Part shown: in pieces, positions 1 through 8,030 of the stretch
Layout: each line of letters begins with the position of its first letter
Numbering within the stretch: position 1 is the first letter of the stretch
NCBI GenBank assembly: GCA_026398255.1
Contig: JAPLTG010000041.1
Location: 1 to 35,509, forward strand
DNA length: 35,509 bases
Origin: Verrucomicrobiota bacterium
GTDB lineage: Bacteria > Verrucomicrobiota > Verrucomicrobiia > Chthoniobacterales > Terrimicrobiaceae
Direction of reading: 5' to 3'
Translations under genes and position numbers: made by a program
The notes under the pieces: generated by a model
What the model was told of the DNA's origin: nothing
The model's database searches: none
Seen by the model: only the letters and a program-made list of their open reading frames with translations

Positions 1-164
1 GCTGGGATATCTACGCAAAAACACTTCAAAATCTTTCGAAATTTGACCTCCGAAATGTGTGACTTTTTTATATACTTGTTTTTCAATGATGGTGAATATT
101 TTAACCATATTCATTCTCTTTAAACTGGACAAGACCCAAACTAAAAACCATATAAAACCATCAA
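1..164 (+). promoter_or_regulatory. AT-rich leader upstream of the envelope operon, weak promoter candidate
   Basis: No gene is supported here. A TTGACC box at 43-48 lies 19-22 bp upstream of an AT-rich stretch with TTTATA (68-73) and TATACT (71-76). The spacing is long for a sigma-70 promoter, so this is only a candidate for the start of the five-gene operon at 165-6830. The window begins too close to this point to see what lies upstream. Confidence 0.25.
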
Positions 165-779
165 ATGAAAAAAAACCTGCTAGCTATCGCCATCGCCATC
201 ATTGCCGCGACCTCCGTTCAAGCCGACCAAGTCATTTATAAGACAAAAGGCACCGCAACTATTATTGGTCGTGGCATTGAACAAAAAATGAAACCGGATT
301 TTGGATACTGGGTCTATGATCCGGATGCAAAAAGGCTAACTGCTATTGTTGCATTAACAATGCACGGCAAGAAAATCATTCAAGTGGTTGAGTTAGATAA
401 ATTGAATGTGATTTCAGTGAGAGGAGCCAACGGCAAACACTATACATCAATTGCAAAAGCTGAGAGTCCAAGCACACAACTCCCTGCGGCAATGTGCGAG
501 GGGGTGTATGCAATAGGTCAAGACGATGTGATTTCACTGGATGGTAATCATACAAAAATAGTGCCAACATCATTCAAGACCTTGGGATTTACCCACATCA
601 ACTTTGGGGGGGGACACTTTGTAACAAATCAGAGCCAAGGCTCCGCCAAGCTTGATTTAAAATCGACACAAGAGACAAATATCAATAAAATTGATCATGC
701 ATCAACTGTGAACATGTTAGTTAATAATCTAAAAGGAAAAGGCTACAGCGAAAATCCAAGGCTTTTAAAGTCGAAGTAA
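165..779 (+). CDS. small exported protein of unknown function
   Basis: The 204-residue product starts with a textbook signal peptide: two lysines, a hydrophobic run of Leu/Ala/Ile, and an Ala-X-Ala-like end near residue 20 (SVQA). It is therefore predicted to be periplasmic or outer-membrane associated. I recognise no family. The mature part is polar and has no further membrane segment. The gene is clearly more AT-rich than most of the window, like the first third of the next gene. No Shine-Dalgarno sequence is obvious before the ATG; the start was chosen because it gives the signal peptide. It ends 11 bp before the TPR-CHAT gene and probably heads that operon. The function cannot be inferred beyond likely participation in the same envelope process. 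Confidence 0.8.
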   Translation: MKKNLLAIAIAIIAATSVQADQVIYKTKGTATIIGRGIEQKMKPDFGYWVYDPDAKRLTAIVALTMHGKKIIQVVELDKLNVISVRGANGKHYTSIAKAESPSTQLPAAMCEGVYAIGQDDVISLDGNHTKIVPTSFKTLGFTHINFGGGHFVTNQSQGSAKLDLKSTQETNINKIDHASTVNMLVNNLKGKGYSENPRLLKSK

Positions 780-790
780 AAAATTAAAAC

Positions 791-3700
791 ATGTTGCGTC
801 TTGCCAGTATACTATTTTTATTTTTTTCTACCATTGACTTGCACTCGCAACCAATGGATGCAGAACTTATAAAGACATTTAAGATTCAAGAAGAAGGAAT
901 TGCATATTTTACGAATGGAAATCCAGAAAAAGCTCTGCCTCTACTTTTAGAATCAAAAAAACGCTTAGAAAATAAACTAGGAAATAAGCATTTAGCGGTA
1001 GCTGCTGCATATTATATTCTAGGAGGAGCTTATTTTGATTTAGAGAAAGATAACGAGGCTCTGATTTATAATGAGAAAGCCTTGGCGATCTACGAAAAAA
1101 CAGATCATCAGTATACTGAGAATTTACTCGCTTCAATTTCGTGCAGTTACCAAAGGCTAGGCGAGCATAAGAAAGCGATACCTGCCCTAGAAAAACTTGC
1201 TGCAATAAAGAAAGCCAAATTTGGATACACCAGCAATGACCACGGAATAGCATTAAACAGCATAGCCAATTCTTATCAATCATTAGGCGAGCATGGCAAG
1301 GCGGCAGCGATTCGTGAGGATGTATTAAAAATAGTATTAAAGATTTTTAATAAGGATAGCCCAAATGTTATTACAACTTATTTAAATTTATCTTTAGACT
1401 ATATGCATGCTGGTGAGAATGAAAAAGCTCTACCATTTACCCATCAGGCTTTGGAGATCTTCGAAAAAAACAAAGGAAAAGAGCACCCCGACACGGCAGC
1501 AACTCTTAATGATTTAGCTTCTCTTTACCAAGCAACCGGAGACTACGAAACAGCACTACCGCTCTTTGATCGTGCCATCGCGATCAATGAAAAAGTTCTT
1601 GGCCCAAAACATCCCAATACGGCTGCAAGCCTGAATAATCTCGCTTTTCTTTACTGCGCAATAGGAGACTATACAAAGGCCGTGCGAACCTACGAAAGCG
1701 CCTTGGCTATTCTGGAAGAAGTTCTTGGGGCGGAACATCCCAATACGGCTGCGATCCTAAACAATCTGGCCTTTGCTTACAAATCAATGGGAAACTATAC
1801 GAAGGCCCTGCCGATCTATCAAAGCGCCTTGGCGATCCGAGAAAAATCTCCAGGGCCGGATAATCTCGAGACAGCGCAGAGTCTTAACAATTTGGCTTCC
1901 ATTTACCAAGACATTGGAGACTACGCGAAGGCCCTGTCTCTCTACGAACGCGGTCTTACGATCTATGAAAAAGCTCTTGGGCCTGAACATCCTGACACGG
2001 GCGCAAGCCTTAACAATCTGGCTTCTCTCTATATATCAATGGGAGAACTTGCAAGGGCACAACTCCTCCATGAACGCGCCTTGGCAATACGGGAAAAAAC
2101 TCTTGGGCCAGATCATCCTGATACGGCCGCCAGCCTCAACAATATGGCTTTTCTTTACTCAACTATAGGGGGTTACGCAAAAGCTCTGCCGCTTTATGAA
2201 CGCGCCTTGGCAATTACGGAAAAAGCTTTTGGGCCAGATCATCCCACTACAGCTATGAGCCTGAATAATCTGGCCTCTGTCTATAACTCAATCCGAGACT
2301 ACACCAAGGCCCGGCCCCTTCTCGAACGCACCTTGGCGATCAATGAAAAATCTCTCGGACCAGAACATCCCAATACGGCCGCGAGCTTAAACAATCTGGC
2401 TTTTCTTTTTAGCTCCATGGCAGAATATGAGAAAAGCCTTCCGCTTTACGAACGCGCCTTGGCAATCCGAGAAAAAAACCTCGGGCCAGAACATCCTGAT
2501 ACGGCCGCGAGCTTAAACAATCTGGCTTTTCTTTTTAGCTCCATGGCAGAATATGAGAAGAGCCTTCCGCTCTACGAACGCGCCCTGGCTATCCGAGAAA
2601 AAAACCTCGGGCCAGAACATCCTGATACGGCCGAGAGCCTCAGTGATTTAGCTATTCTCAAATACCGAAAGGGCGAAATCTCCAAAGCGCGTGCTTATGC
2701 TGAACGGCACATCACAGCCAAGCAGAGTGAATTACAAACCATCCTCACCCAAGATGAGGGCACTCGACTTTCGTGGCAGCATGTGAATCAATCGTTTTGG
2801 TTAGCTTGTTTATTGGAGCCGGGTGCGATCGCGGATTTGGTGCTTCGCATGAAAGGGGTTGTTTTGGATTCCTTGGTGGAAGATCGCTCGATCGCGCTGG
2901 CGGCCCAGAGTAGCGGTGAAGGCGTGGAGAGATTGAAAAAAATCGCCCAACTTCAAGCCCGCCTTTCCAAGTTGGCATTTGAACCCGGTCAGGATGAAGA
3001 AGTCACCCGCTTGAAAGGGGAAATCAGCCAACTCCAAAGAGACATGGCGGCAAAATATCTGGGCCGCAACCTCCAACGCGCAAGCGCCACGATCGCCCAA
3101 GCGGATATCACCGCCAAGTTAAGCGAGTGCAGCGCACTCATCGATCTTTTTCAATTCCCAGATCCCAAGCTCAAGGGGGGCGAAGCCGAGTGCCTCGGTG
3201 CGATCCTCATGGCACCGAACAACAAGCTCGAATTTGTTCGTATCGACGGGGCCAAAGCCATTCGCCAAGCCATCGAATCCCTGCGCCAAGGCATCGCCAA
3301 TGGCGATGCCGCTTGTGTCAAAGAAGAAACAGAGTTTCTCTCGGATAAACTCTGGCGACCCATCGCTCATAAGATTCCTGAAGGCACCAACCAATTGGTT
3401 ATCAGCCCCGATGGTGACCTGAACTTCCTATCCTTTGCGGCTCTTCTCGGCGAGGACGGTAATTTTTTAGCCGAAAGCTACGACATTTCCTATGTCGGGA
3501 ATGCCCGGGATTTGTTGCGGGAAAGCAATCCAAACCCTCCAAATCGGATTCGCATTTTCGGCAACCCGATTTTCGACCAAACCACTGAGCCTGTTGAGGA
3601 AAATCGCTTCTCATTCCGGAGTATGGAGGTAGATGTGTTCGGTCAGATTCAACTCCCTTCCTTGCCCGGAACGGAAAAGGAGTGCGCCGAAATCCAAAAA

Positions 3701-4468
3701 ATTGCCGCCAACAGCGGGTGGGATCTGGAAACCTTCACCCGTGATCGGGCCAACGAAAAAAACATTCGCGGAACATCCAAGCCCGGCATCCTGCATCTGG
3801 CCACCCATGGATTTTATCTCAACTCCTACACGCCGCCCGGAGACAACACTAGGGGGATGTCCGTAATCGGAATCAAAGCCCCGCAAATCAACAAAAAAGG
3901 CGTGGACCCCATGCGCGCGAGCGGTATTGCTCTTACTGGCGCTCAATCCACACTGCGTTCATGGGCTGAGCGCAAGGCTCCCGATCCCGAGAACGATGGC
4001 ATCCTTACGGCTGAGGAGGTAGCGGCCCTTGATCTGCAAGGCACATGGCTTGTGTCGCTCTCCGCCTGTGAAACCGGCGTGGGCGAAGCGCGATCCGGCG
4101 AGGGAGTGCTGGGGCTACGCCGATCTTTCATGATGGCCGGGGCCGAAAACCTCCTGATGACCCTCTGGCCGGTCGCAGACCAAACCACATCCGAAATCAT
4201 GGCCGACTTTTACCGAGAGGCACTCAAGACCGGCAATGCCCCCGGTTCTCTCGCCAAAGTCCAACGCGAATGGCTCGTCAAACTGCGGAAAGAAAAGGGC
4301 CTGCTGGAAGCCGTGCGCGATGCCGGCCCCTTCGTGATGGCCACCATTGGCAAGCCGTTGCCACCTCTCCCCCGCGAACCTGCTATACAAGAATCCCTGC
4401 TGGATAAAGTCGGCAGGAAAATTGAAGCGCTCATCCAATCCAACAACGCCGACATCAAGAACAACTGA
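791..4468 (+). CDS. exported TPR-CHAT protein (caspase-like peptidase domain)
   Basis: The product has 1225 residues. Residues 1-19 form a signal peptide ending at LHS. Residues about 30-640 hold about fifteen tetratricopeptide repeats of the 42-residue kinesin-light-chain type, with recurring EHPDTAASLNNLA and LPLYERALAIREK motifs. The C-terminal third (about 830-1200) is a CHAT domain, the caspase/separase-related cysteine peptidase fold. The expected dyad is visible: His1006 in HLATHG and Cys1093 in LSACETG. TPR-CHAT proteins are known as protein-activated proteases, with the TPRs sensing a partner. The export signal would place this one outside the cytoplasm. It is the largest gene of a five-gene operon (11 bp gap before, 3 bp after). 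Base composition shifts along the gene: AT-rich through roughly the first 700 bp, then near the window average. The substrate is unknown. Confidence 0.93.
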   Translation: MLRLASILFLFFSTIDLHSQPMDAELIKTFKIQEEGIAYFTNGNPEKALPLLLESKKRLENKLGNKHLAVAAAYYILGGAYFDLEKDNEALIYNEKALAIYEKTDHQYTENLLASISCSYQRLGEHKKAIPALEKLAAIKKAKFGYTSNDHGIALNSIANSYQSLGEHGKAAAIREDVLKIVLKIFNKDSPNVITTYLNLSLDYMHAGENEKALPFTHQALEIFEKNKGKEHPDTAATLNDLASLYQATGDYETALPLFDRAIAINEKVLGPKHPNTAASLNNLAFLYCAIGDYTKAVRTYESALAILEEVLGAEHPNTAAILNNLAFAYKSMGNYTKALPIYQSALAIREKSPGPDNLETAQSLNNLASIYQDIGDYAKALSLYERGLTIYEKALGPEHPDTGASLNNLASLYISMGELARAQLLHERALAIREKTLGPDHPDTAASLNNMAFLYSTIGGYAKALPLYERALAITEKAFGPDHPTTAMSLNNLASVYNSIRDYTKARPLLERTLAINEKSLGPEHPNTAASLNNLAFLFSSMAEYEKSLPLYERALAIREKNLGPEHPDTAASLNNLAFLFSSMAEYEKSLPLYERALAIREKNLGPEHPDTAESLSDLAILKYRKGEISKARAYAERHITAKQSELQTILTQDEGTRLSWQHVNQSFWLACLLEPGAIADLVLRMKGVVLDSLVEDRSIALAAQSSGEGVERLKKIAQLQARLSKLAFEPGQDEEVTRLKGEISQLQRDMAAKYLGRNLQRASATIAQADITAKLSECSALIDLFQFPDPKLKGGEAECLGAILMAPNNKLEFVRIDGAKAIRQAIESLRQGIANGDAACVKEETEFLSDKLWRPIAHKIPEGTNQLVISPDGDLNFLSFAALLGEDGNFLAESYDISYVGNARDLLRESNPNPPNRIRIFGNPIFDQTTEPVEENRFSFRSMEVDVFGQIQLPSLPGTEKECAEIQKIAANSGWDLETFTRDRANEKNIRGTSKPGILHLATHGFYLNSYTPPGDNTRGMSVIGIKAPQINKKGVDPMRASGIALTGAQSTLRSWAERKAPDPENDGILTAEEVAALDLQGTWLVSLSACETGVGEARSGEGVLGLRRSFMMAGAENLLMTLWPVADQTTSEIMADFYREALKTGNAPGSLAKVQREWLVKLRKEKGLLEAVRDAGPFVMATIGKPLPPLPREPAIQESLLDKVGRKIEALIQSNNADIKNN
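2401..2652 (+). repeat. two nearly identical 126-bp tandem units inside the TPR region
   Basis: The units beginning at 2401 and 2527 each encode one 42-residue TPR (FLFSSMAEYEKSLPLYERA and onward) and differ at only a few bases. The other TPRs of the gene are much more divergent at DNA level. This points to a recent single-repeat expansion by slippage or unequal crossover. The similarity also reaches about 30 bp upstream of each unit. Confidence 0.9.
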
Positions 4469-4471
4469 ACC

Positions 4472-4930
4472 ATGACGAAAATTACGAATCTAACACTCTT
4501 ATTACTCCTAGCTGCGAGCCTTACGGCCTGCAACACCACAACCCATGTGCTAATCGGAAAAAAACGACCACCAATCATGCCCGAAGAGGTTAAACTCTAC
4601 ACAAATCCTCCCAAAAAATACGAGCAAGTTGCTGTTGTCGATGCAAATAGTGTAAATACTTTCCGTCTCACCCAGCAAGGTGCTATGGATGCGACCATAG
4701 CGCGACTCAGGCACGCAGCGGCAGCATTGGGAGCAAATGGAATCCTCCTGAACAATGTCGGCAATGCCCCATTTGCCACTGTCACCCAAGGCTCGGCCTA
4801 CGGAACTGCAAACGCCGTGGCTTATGGGAATAGTGCCTACGCCAATTTCTCGGGCAACTCCATGGCCATGACCTCAACGCTCATGATGAAAACCGCAGGC
4901 GGAATGGCGATTTATGTTTTGGAGGAATAA
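4472..4930 (+). CDS. predicted lipoprotein, unknown function
   Basis: The product has 152 residues. A hydrophobic signal sequence ends in a lipobox Leu17-Thr-Ala-Cys20, so it should be lipidated at Cys20; Asn follows at +2. The mature part begins basic and proline-rich (KKRPPIMPEEVKLY), and then has an alpha/beta-looking stretch containing ARLRHAAAALGANGILLNN. The 'alanine-rich helix followed by GANG(I/A)' pattern resembles small DUF4156/YbjQ-like lipoproteins that follow a signal, but I cannot assign a family. The C-terminal third is rich in Gly, Ala, Asn and Ser. It starts 3 bp after the TPR-CHAT stop codon and shares one base with the next gene, so it is surely cotranscribed and probably translationally coupled. 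Confidence 0.85.
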   Translation: MTKITNLTLLLLLAASLTACNTTTHVLIGKKRPPIMPEEVKLYTNPPKKYEQVAVVDANSVNTFRLTQQGAMDATIARLRHAAAALGANGILLNNVGNAPFATVTQGSAYGTANAVAYGNSAYANFSGNSMAMTSTLMMKTAGGMAIYVLEE

Positions 4931-5583
4931 TGGCAGGTGAGTTGCCTGAACCTCATAAGATGTATTCAAAATCCACTTCTGGAAAATTTATTATAAAACC
5001 TGCGCTGGCTGGTTTTGTTTTACTCGGTCTTTTGGCGGCTTGCGAAAATAGGTCAACCGAAAATGATCTCAAAGAATCGGAAAAAGCAAAATCAGTAGCT
5101 CAAGTTGTCGATTTTCAAAAGCGGACTCGCGCCAGCGCAGAATGGTTCAGCGATGTTGATCCAGAGGTGAAATATACCTTTGAAATTCAAGAAGCCTTAC
5201 TATCCGATGACGCTCCCCGCCTGTTGATCGCAGAACTTTTAGATATTTCCAAAAGCGGCGGTAAAATCATCGCCTCTTTCAGTGAATATTCTTTTCTATT
5301 TGAAGTCATCTTCCGCATTGAACTTGCCCAAGCACAAGCCGATGAGATTATTAAAAAAGTTCCCGGCGAGGATCGTGGGATAGCAACATTTGTGCTGGCA
5401 TTTCGCCCGGAATCTGTGACTCGCCCGCTCCTTATGATTGATGCCAAAGGTAATGACGAATATGCCGAGGTCGAAATTGAGAACTCCCAAGCGACGATAA
5501 TCACTGGCACTTGCATTGCATGGGAATATCTCGGAACAAGCGCGATCAGCATGCCGGATTTCATCGAAAATCAGTCTAAATAA
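4930..5583 (+). CDS. predicted lipoprotein, unknown function
   Basis: The product has 217 residues. The ATG at 4930 overlaps the previous stop (TAATG) and is preceded at 4921-4925 by a strong GGAGG, which decides this start over the internal ATG at 4960. A hydrophobic segment (ALAGFVLLGLLAAC) ends in a lipobox with Cys38. The leader is therefore unusually long; from the internal ATG the cysteine would be residue 28. The mature region has no motif I recognise and looks like a soluble alpha/beta domain with many acidic residues. Position in the operon suggests a function with the exported TPR-CHAT protein. Confidence 0.82.
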   Translation: MAGELPEPHKMYSKSTSGKFIIKPALAGFVLLGLLAACENRSTENDLKESEKAKSVAQVVDFQKRTRASAEWFSDVDPEVKYTFEIQEALLSDDAPRLLIAELLDISKSGGKIIASFSEYSFLFEVIFRIELAQAQADEIIKKVPGEDRGIATFVLAFRPESVTRPLLMIDAKGNDEYAEVEIENSQATIITGTCIAWEYLGTSAISMPDFIENQSK

Positions 5584-5585
5584 AC

Positions 5586-6830
5586 ATGAAAAATCTCATT
5601 CTCCACATCTGCCTCCTCGGTGTCCTCTGTGGTCAAATCCAAGCCGCCACTGTCGAGGCCGAGGGCCGTGCGCCCGGCGACATGAAAACCGCCCGCGAGC
5701 AGGCACTCGCCGATGCCTTGCGCGAAGCCGTGCGCGTTGGCACCGGCGTTGATGTCCTTAGCTCGACGGGTGTCTCGGATTTTACCTTGGACTATGACCG
5801 CATCCTTAGCTCCGCCTTTGGCCATGTGAAGAGCTACAAGGTGATCAGTTCCGGGTTGGGCAAAGACCAAATTTACACGGTGAAAGTGAAAGCCGAGGTG
5901 GAGAAAGGCGCGCCTGATGCCAAGAACCCCCTCGCCCTTCGCCAGATCGTGCTTCTCAAGGGGTCGCCGCGTGTTTCGATTGCTGTGCAGGAGCAGATCG
6001 ACGGAGCGCCCGCGCCGACCAAATACGCCCAAGGCATCATGGAGCAAACGGCGAGAGATTTGCAGTTCAACCTTGTCGATGTCGGCACGGCCAGCGGTCA
6101 AGAGAGCCGCATGGCCGCTCGCGATGCCATTCTCGGCAATGATAAGAACTCCAAGCTTCGTAACGCAGGCATTTCGCAGAAGAGTGACTTCTTGATCGAG
6201 GGCAACATTGTGGCCCGCTATGTCGGCCGACAAACTTTTTACGGAAGCCTGCCCCAGCATGTGTTCTCGGTCGGCGGAGAACTCCGCGCCATCCGCCCCG
6301 AAACCGGCGAAGTTGTCGCCGTCGCCGCGTTGCCCGGCACCGAGAATGTGGAAAGCGACCTCGACTCCAAGGAAATGGCCGCGCGGGATGTGATTCAAAA
6401 AGTCCTTAGCAGTGCCGGAGGCCAGAAAGGCGGAACTCCGCCCCTCTTCAACAAAATCCTCGCCCGCTGGGTCACCGAAACCGACCTCGGCGCCATGAAG
6501 CGCCTGGAGTTCACCGGAATCAGCTCCGATGATTTCCAGAAAATCCAAACCGACTTCACCGACACGGAAAAAATCAGCGCCGTGTGGCCCCGCGAGTTCG
6601 ACTCGCAAGGCATCAGCGTCCTCGATGTGGAAACGCGCCTCGATAACATGGGCCTCGGTCAGGAAATCACCAAAGCCACAGGCGGCCGCATGAAGCTCGA
6701 CCGCTCCACCGAAAACCTCCTCGCCTTCAATGCCGATGGGTCGAAATCCGTTCCGGATTCCGCTACTGGAAACGCCCAAGGCGATGCCAAACCCGAGGAA
6801 AAGAAAAGCAGTTGGTGGAAGGTTTGGTAG
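5586..6830 (+). CDS. exported protein with FlgT N-terminal-like domain
   Basis: The product has 414 residues with a signal peptide (residues 1-20, ending IQA). Residues about 22-110 match the pattern of the FlgT/LPP20-type N-terminal domain: an initial strand, a helix rich in Ala (AREQALADALREAVR), a hydrophobic stretch around a YDRILS motif, and a closing strand YTVKVKAEVEKG. The middle part (about 130-260) resembles the nucleotide-free CsgG/TolB-N-like fold found in envelope-assembly proteins; this is inference. The C-terminal tail is charged and ends in SSWWKVW. The start lies 2 bp after the preceding stop codon, closing the five-gene operon. Its last 242 bp before the final three codons are present a second time at 7720-7961, downstream of the toxin-antitoxin pair. 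Confidence 0.8.
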   Translation: MKNLILHICLLGVLCGQIQAATVEAEGRAPGDMKTAREQALADALREAVRVGTGVDVLSSTGVSDFTLDYDRILSSAFGHVKSYKVISSGLGKDQIYTVKVKAEVEKGAPDAKNPLALRQIVLLKGSPRVSIAVQEQIDGAPAPTKYAQGIMEQTARDLQFNLVDVGTASGQESRMAARDAILGNDKNSKLRNAGISQKSDFLIEGNIVARYVGRQTFYGSLPQHVFSVGGELRAIRPETGEVVAVAALPGTENVESDLDSKEMAARDVIQKVLSSAGGQKGGTPPLFNKILARWVTETDLGAMKRLEFTGISSDDFQKIQTDFTDTEKISAVWPREFDSQGISVLDVETRLDNMGLGQEITKATGGRMKLDRSTENLLAFNADGSKSVPDSATGNAQGDAKPEEKKSSWWKVW

Positions 6831-6844
6831 AAAGATTTTTAAGC

Positions 6845-6966
6845 TTCTGCGACAAGTCGTCGCAGAAATTGCCTTCGCGCAACCCCCGTTCAATTATGGC
6901 GAATTCGCCATAATTCAAAACCCAAGCCGGGTTGGCAACCTATCCGTGACAAACTGTCACGGGTTG
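6845..6966. repeat. cluster of four successive hairpins
   Basis: Four inverted repeats follow the end of the preceding gene. The first has arms TTCTGCGAC (6845-6853) and GTCGCAGAA (6859-6867). The second is a perfect 24-bp palindrome centred on GAATTC (6892-6915). The third has arms AACCC/GGGTT (6919-6933). The fourth has arms CCGTGACA/TGTCACGG (6944-6962) with an outer CAAC/GTTG stem. None is followed by a long T tract, so this looks like a REP/BIME-type palindromic cluster rather than a simple terminator, though it could still protect or stop the operon mRNA. It lies between the resident gene and the toxin-antitoxin pair. Confidence 0.85.
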
Positions 6967-7028
6967 GAAAAAGTTGAGGACAACGCAAGCGTCTTCAAAA
7001 AAAAGTTGCACGAAATTCGGTATTGCCG

Positions 7029-7454
7029 ATGATACCTTGCGTGTTTGCAATCCTCGACACATCTGTTCTGGTGTCTGGCCTTCGCTCAAAGCGTGGTGCT
7101 AGCTTCCAGATCATCCAGGCAATTCGCGCCGGGCATCTCAAGATTTCGGTGTCTGTGGCACTTGTTATGGAATATGAGTCTGTTTTGCTCCGTCCGGGCC
7201 TGATTCCAAGTTTCACAAAGAATGAGATTCATCAGATTTTGGATGCTGTCTGCCTCATGGCCCAGCATCAAAAGGTGTTTTTTGCATGGCGACCTTTCCT
7301 CAAAGACCCCAACGATGACCTGGTTCTGGAACTCGCGGTTGCAGCATCGGCCCCCTACATCATTACACACAACATTTCGGATTTTGCTGGCTCGGACACA
7401 GTAGGCGTTCGAGCAATTACACCATCCGCAGCCATTGAAGCAATAAAGCTATGA
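7029..7454 (+). CDS. PIN-domain toxin (putative ribonuclease)
   Basis: The product has 141 residues and resembles the COG1569/TIGR00305 PIN family. PIN toxins are metal-dependent RNases, usually acting on tRNA, rRNA or mRNA. The acidic residues expected in the active site are visible: Asp10 in ILDTSVLVSG, Glu48 in LVMEYE, Asp96/Asp97 in DPNDD and Asp118 in ISDF. ATG at 7029 is taken as start; a TTG two codons earlier is also possible. The stop overlaps the next gene's ATG by four bases (ATGA), the usual toxin-antitoxin coupling, here with the toxin first. The pair is flanked by the duplicated gene end described at 7720-7961. Confidence 0.9.
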   Translation: MIPCVFAILDTSVLVSGLRSKRGASFQIIQAIRAGHLKISVSVALVMEYESVLLRPGLIPSFTKNEIHQILDAVCLMAQHQKVFFAWRPFLKDPNDDLVLELAVAASAPYIITHNISDFAGSDTVGVRAITPSAAIEAIKL

Positions 7455-7693
7455 CTACATTATCATTACGCGTTCCAGACTCCCTCCATCGTGCAATCAA
7501 AGAACTCGCATCGCAAGATGGTTACTCGATGAATCAATTTTTGATCACAGCGGCCGCCGAGAAGCTTTCCGCTTTGGAGACCGTTGACTATCTGAGAGCA
7601 CGCGCCAAGCGGGCCAATCTCGATGATTTCGACAAGTTGCTTGCACGCGTTCCTGACACAGAACCTGATAAGGGCGAAGAACTTCAAAGATAA
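7451..7693 (+). CDS. ribbon-helix-helix antitoxin (HicB-like)
   Basis: The product has 80 residues. The N-terminus (TLSLRVPDSLHRAIKELA) followed by GYSMNQFLITAAAEKL is a clear ribbon-helix-helix DNA-binding fold, as in Arc/MetJ and the C-terminal part of some HicB proteins. The acidic tail would be the part that covers the PIN toxin. It overlaps the toxin gene by four bases. By analogy with other such operons the dimer should repress its own promoter. The inverted repeats just upstream of the toxin (6919-6966) are candidates for the operator, but no match to a known RHH box is evident. Confidence 0.88.
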   Translation: MTTLSLRVPDSLHRAIKELASQDGYSMNQFLITAAAEKLSALETVDYLRARAKRANLDDFDKLLARVPDTEPDKGEELQR

Positions 7694-7719
7694 TTGGCGG
7701 GGAGTGCGAGCGCATTGTG

Positions 7720-7961
7720 GCGCCGTCTGGCCCCGCGAGTTAGACTCGCAAGGCATCAGCGTCCTCGATGTCGAAACCCGCCTCGACAACATCGGCCTCG
7801 GATAGGAAATCACCAAAGCCACCGGCGGCCGCATGAAGCTCGACCGCTCCAGCGAAAACCTCCTCGCCTTTAATGCCGGCGGATCGAAATCCGTTCCGGA
7901 TTCCGCTACGGGAGCCGCGCAAGGCGATGCCAAGCCCGAGGAAAAGAAAAGCAGTTGGTGG
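7720..7961 (+). pseudogene. second, 5'-truncated copy of the 3' end of the FlgT-N-like gene
   Basis: This stretch aligns without gaps to 6577-6818. By eye 19 of 242 positions differ. Seventeen codons are changed: 11 synonymous, 5 missense and one nonsense (CAG to TAG near 7803). There is no start codon or 5' part, and the copy stops matching at the tryptophan pair, three codons before the end of the intact gene. It is a remnant, not a working gene. Together with the intact copy it brackets the hairpins and the PIN/RHH pair. The excess of silent third-position changes shows that the two sequences diverged while both were under selection as coding DNA. Confidence 0.93.
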
Positions 7962-8030
7962 CCTTTTTGAATTAGGGAATTGCAAAATCTCACAAGACCT
8001 CACATATTCTCACATTATATTTTGGAGAAT

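Noticed and set aside
1500-2650. Regular repeats suggesting a CRISPR array or minisatellite
   Set aside because: They are 126-bp coding units of TPR motifs in one open frame, without spacer and repeat structure.
5571-6893. Long open frame on the minus strand opposite the FlgT-N-like gene
   Set aside because: It mirrors the codon pattern of a convincing plus-strand gene with signal peptide and operon position; no family motif or start signal supports it.
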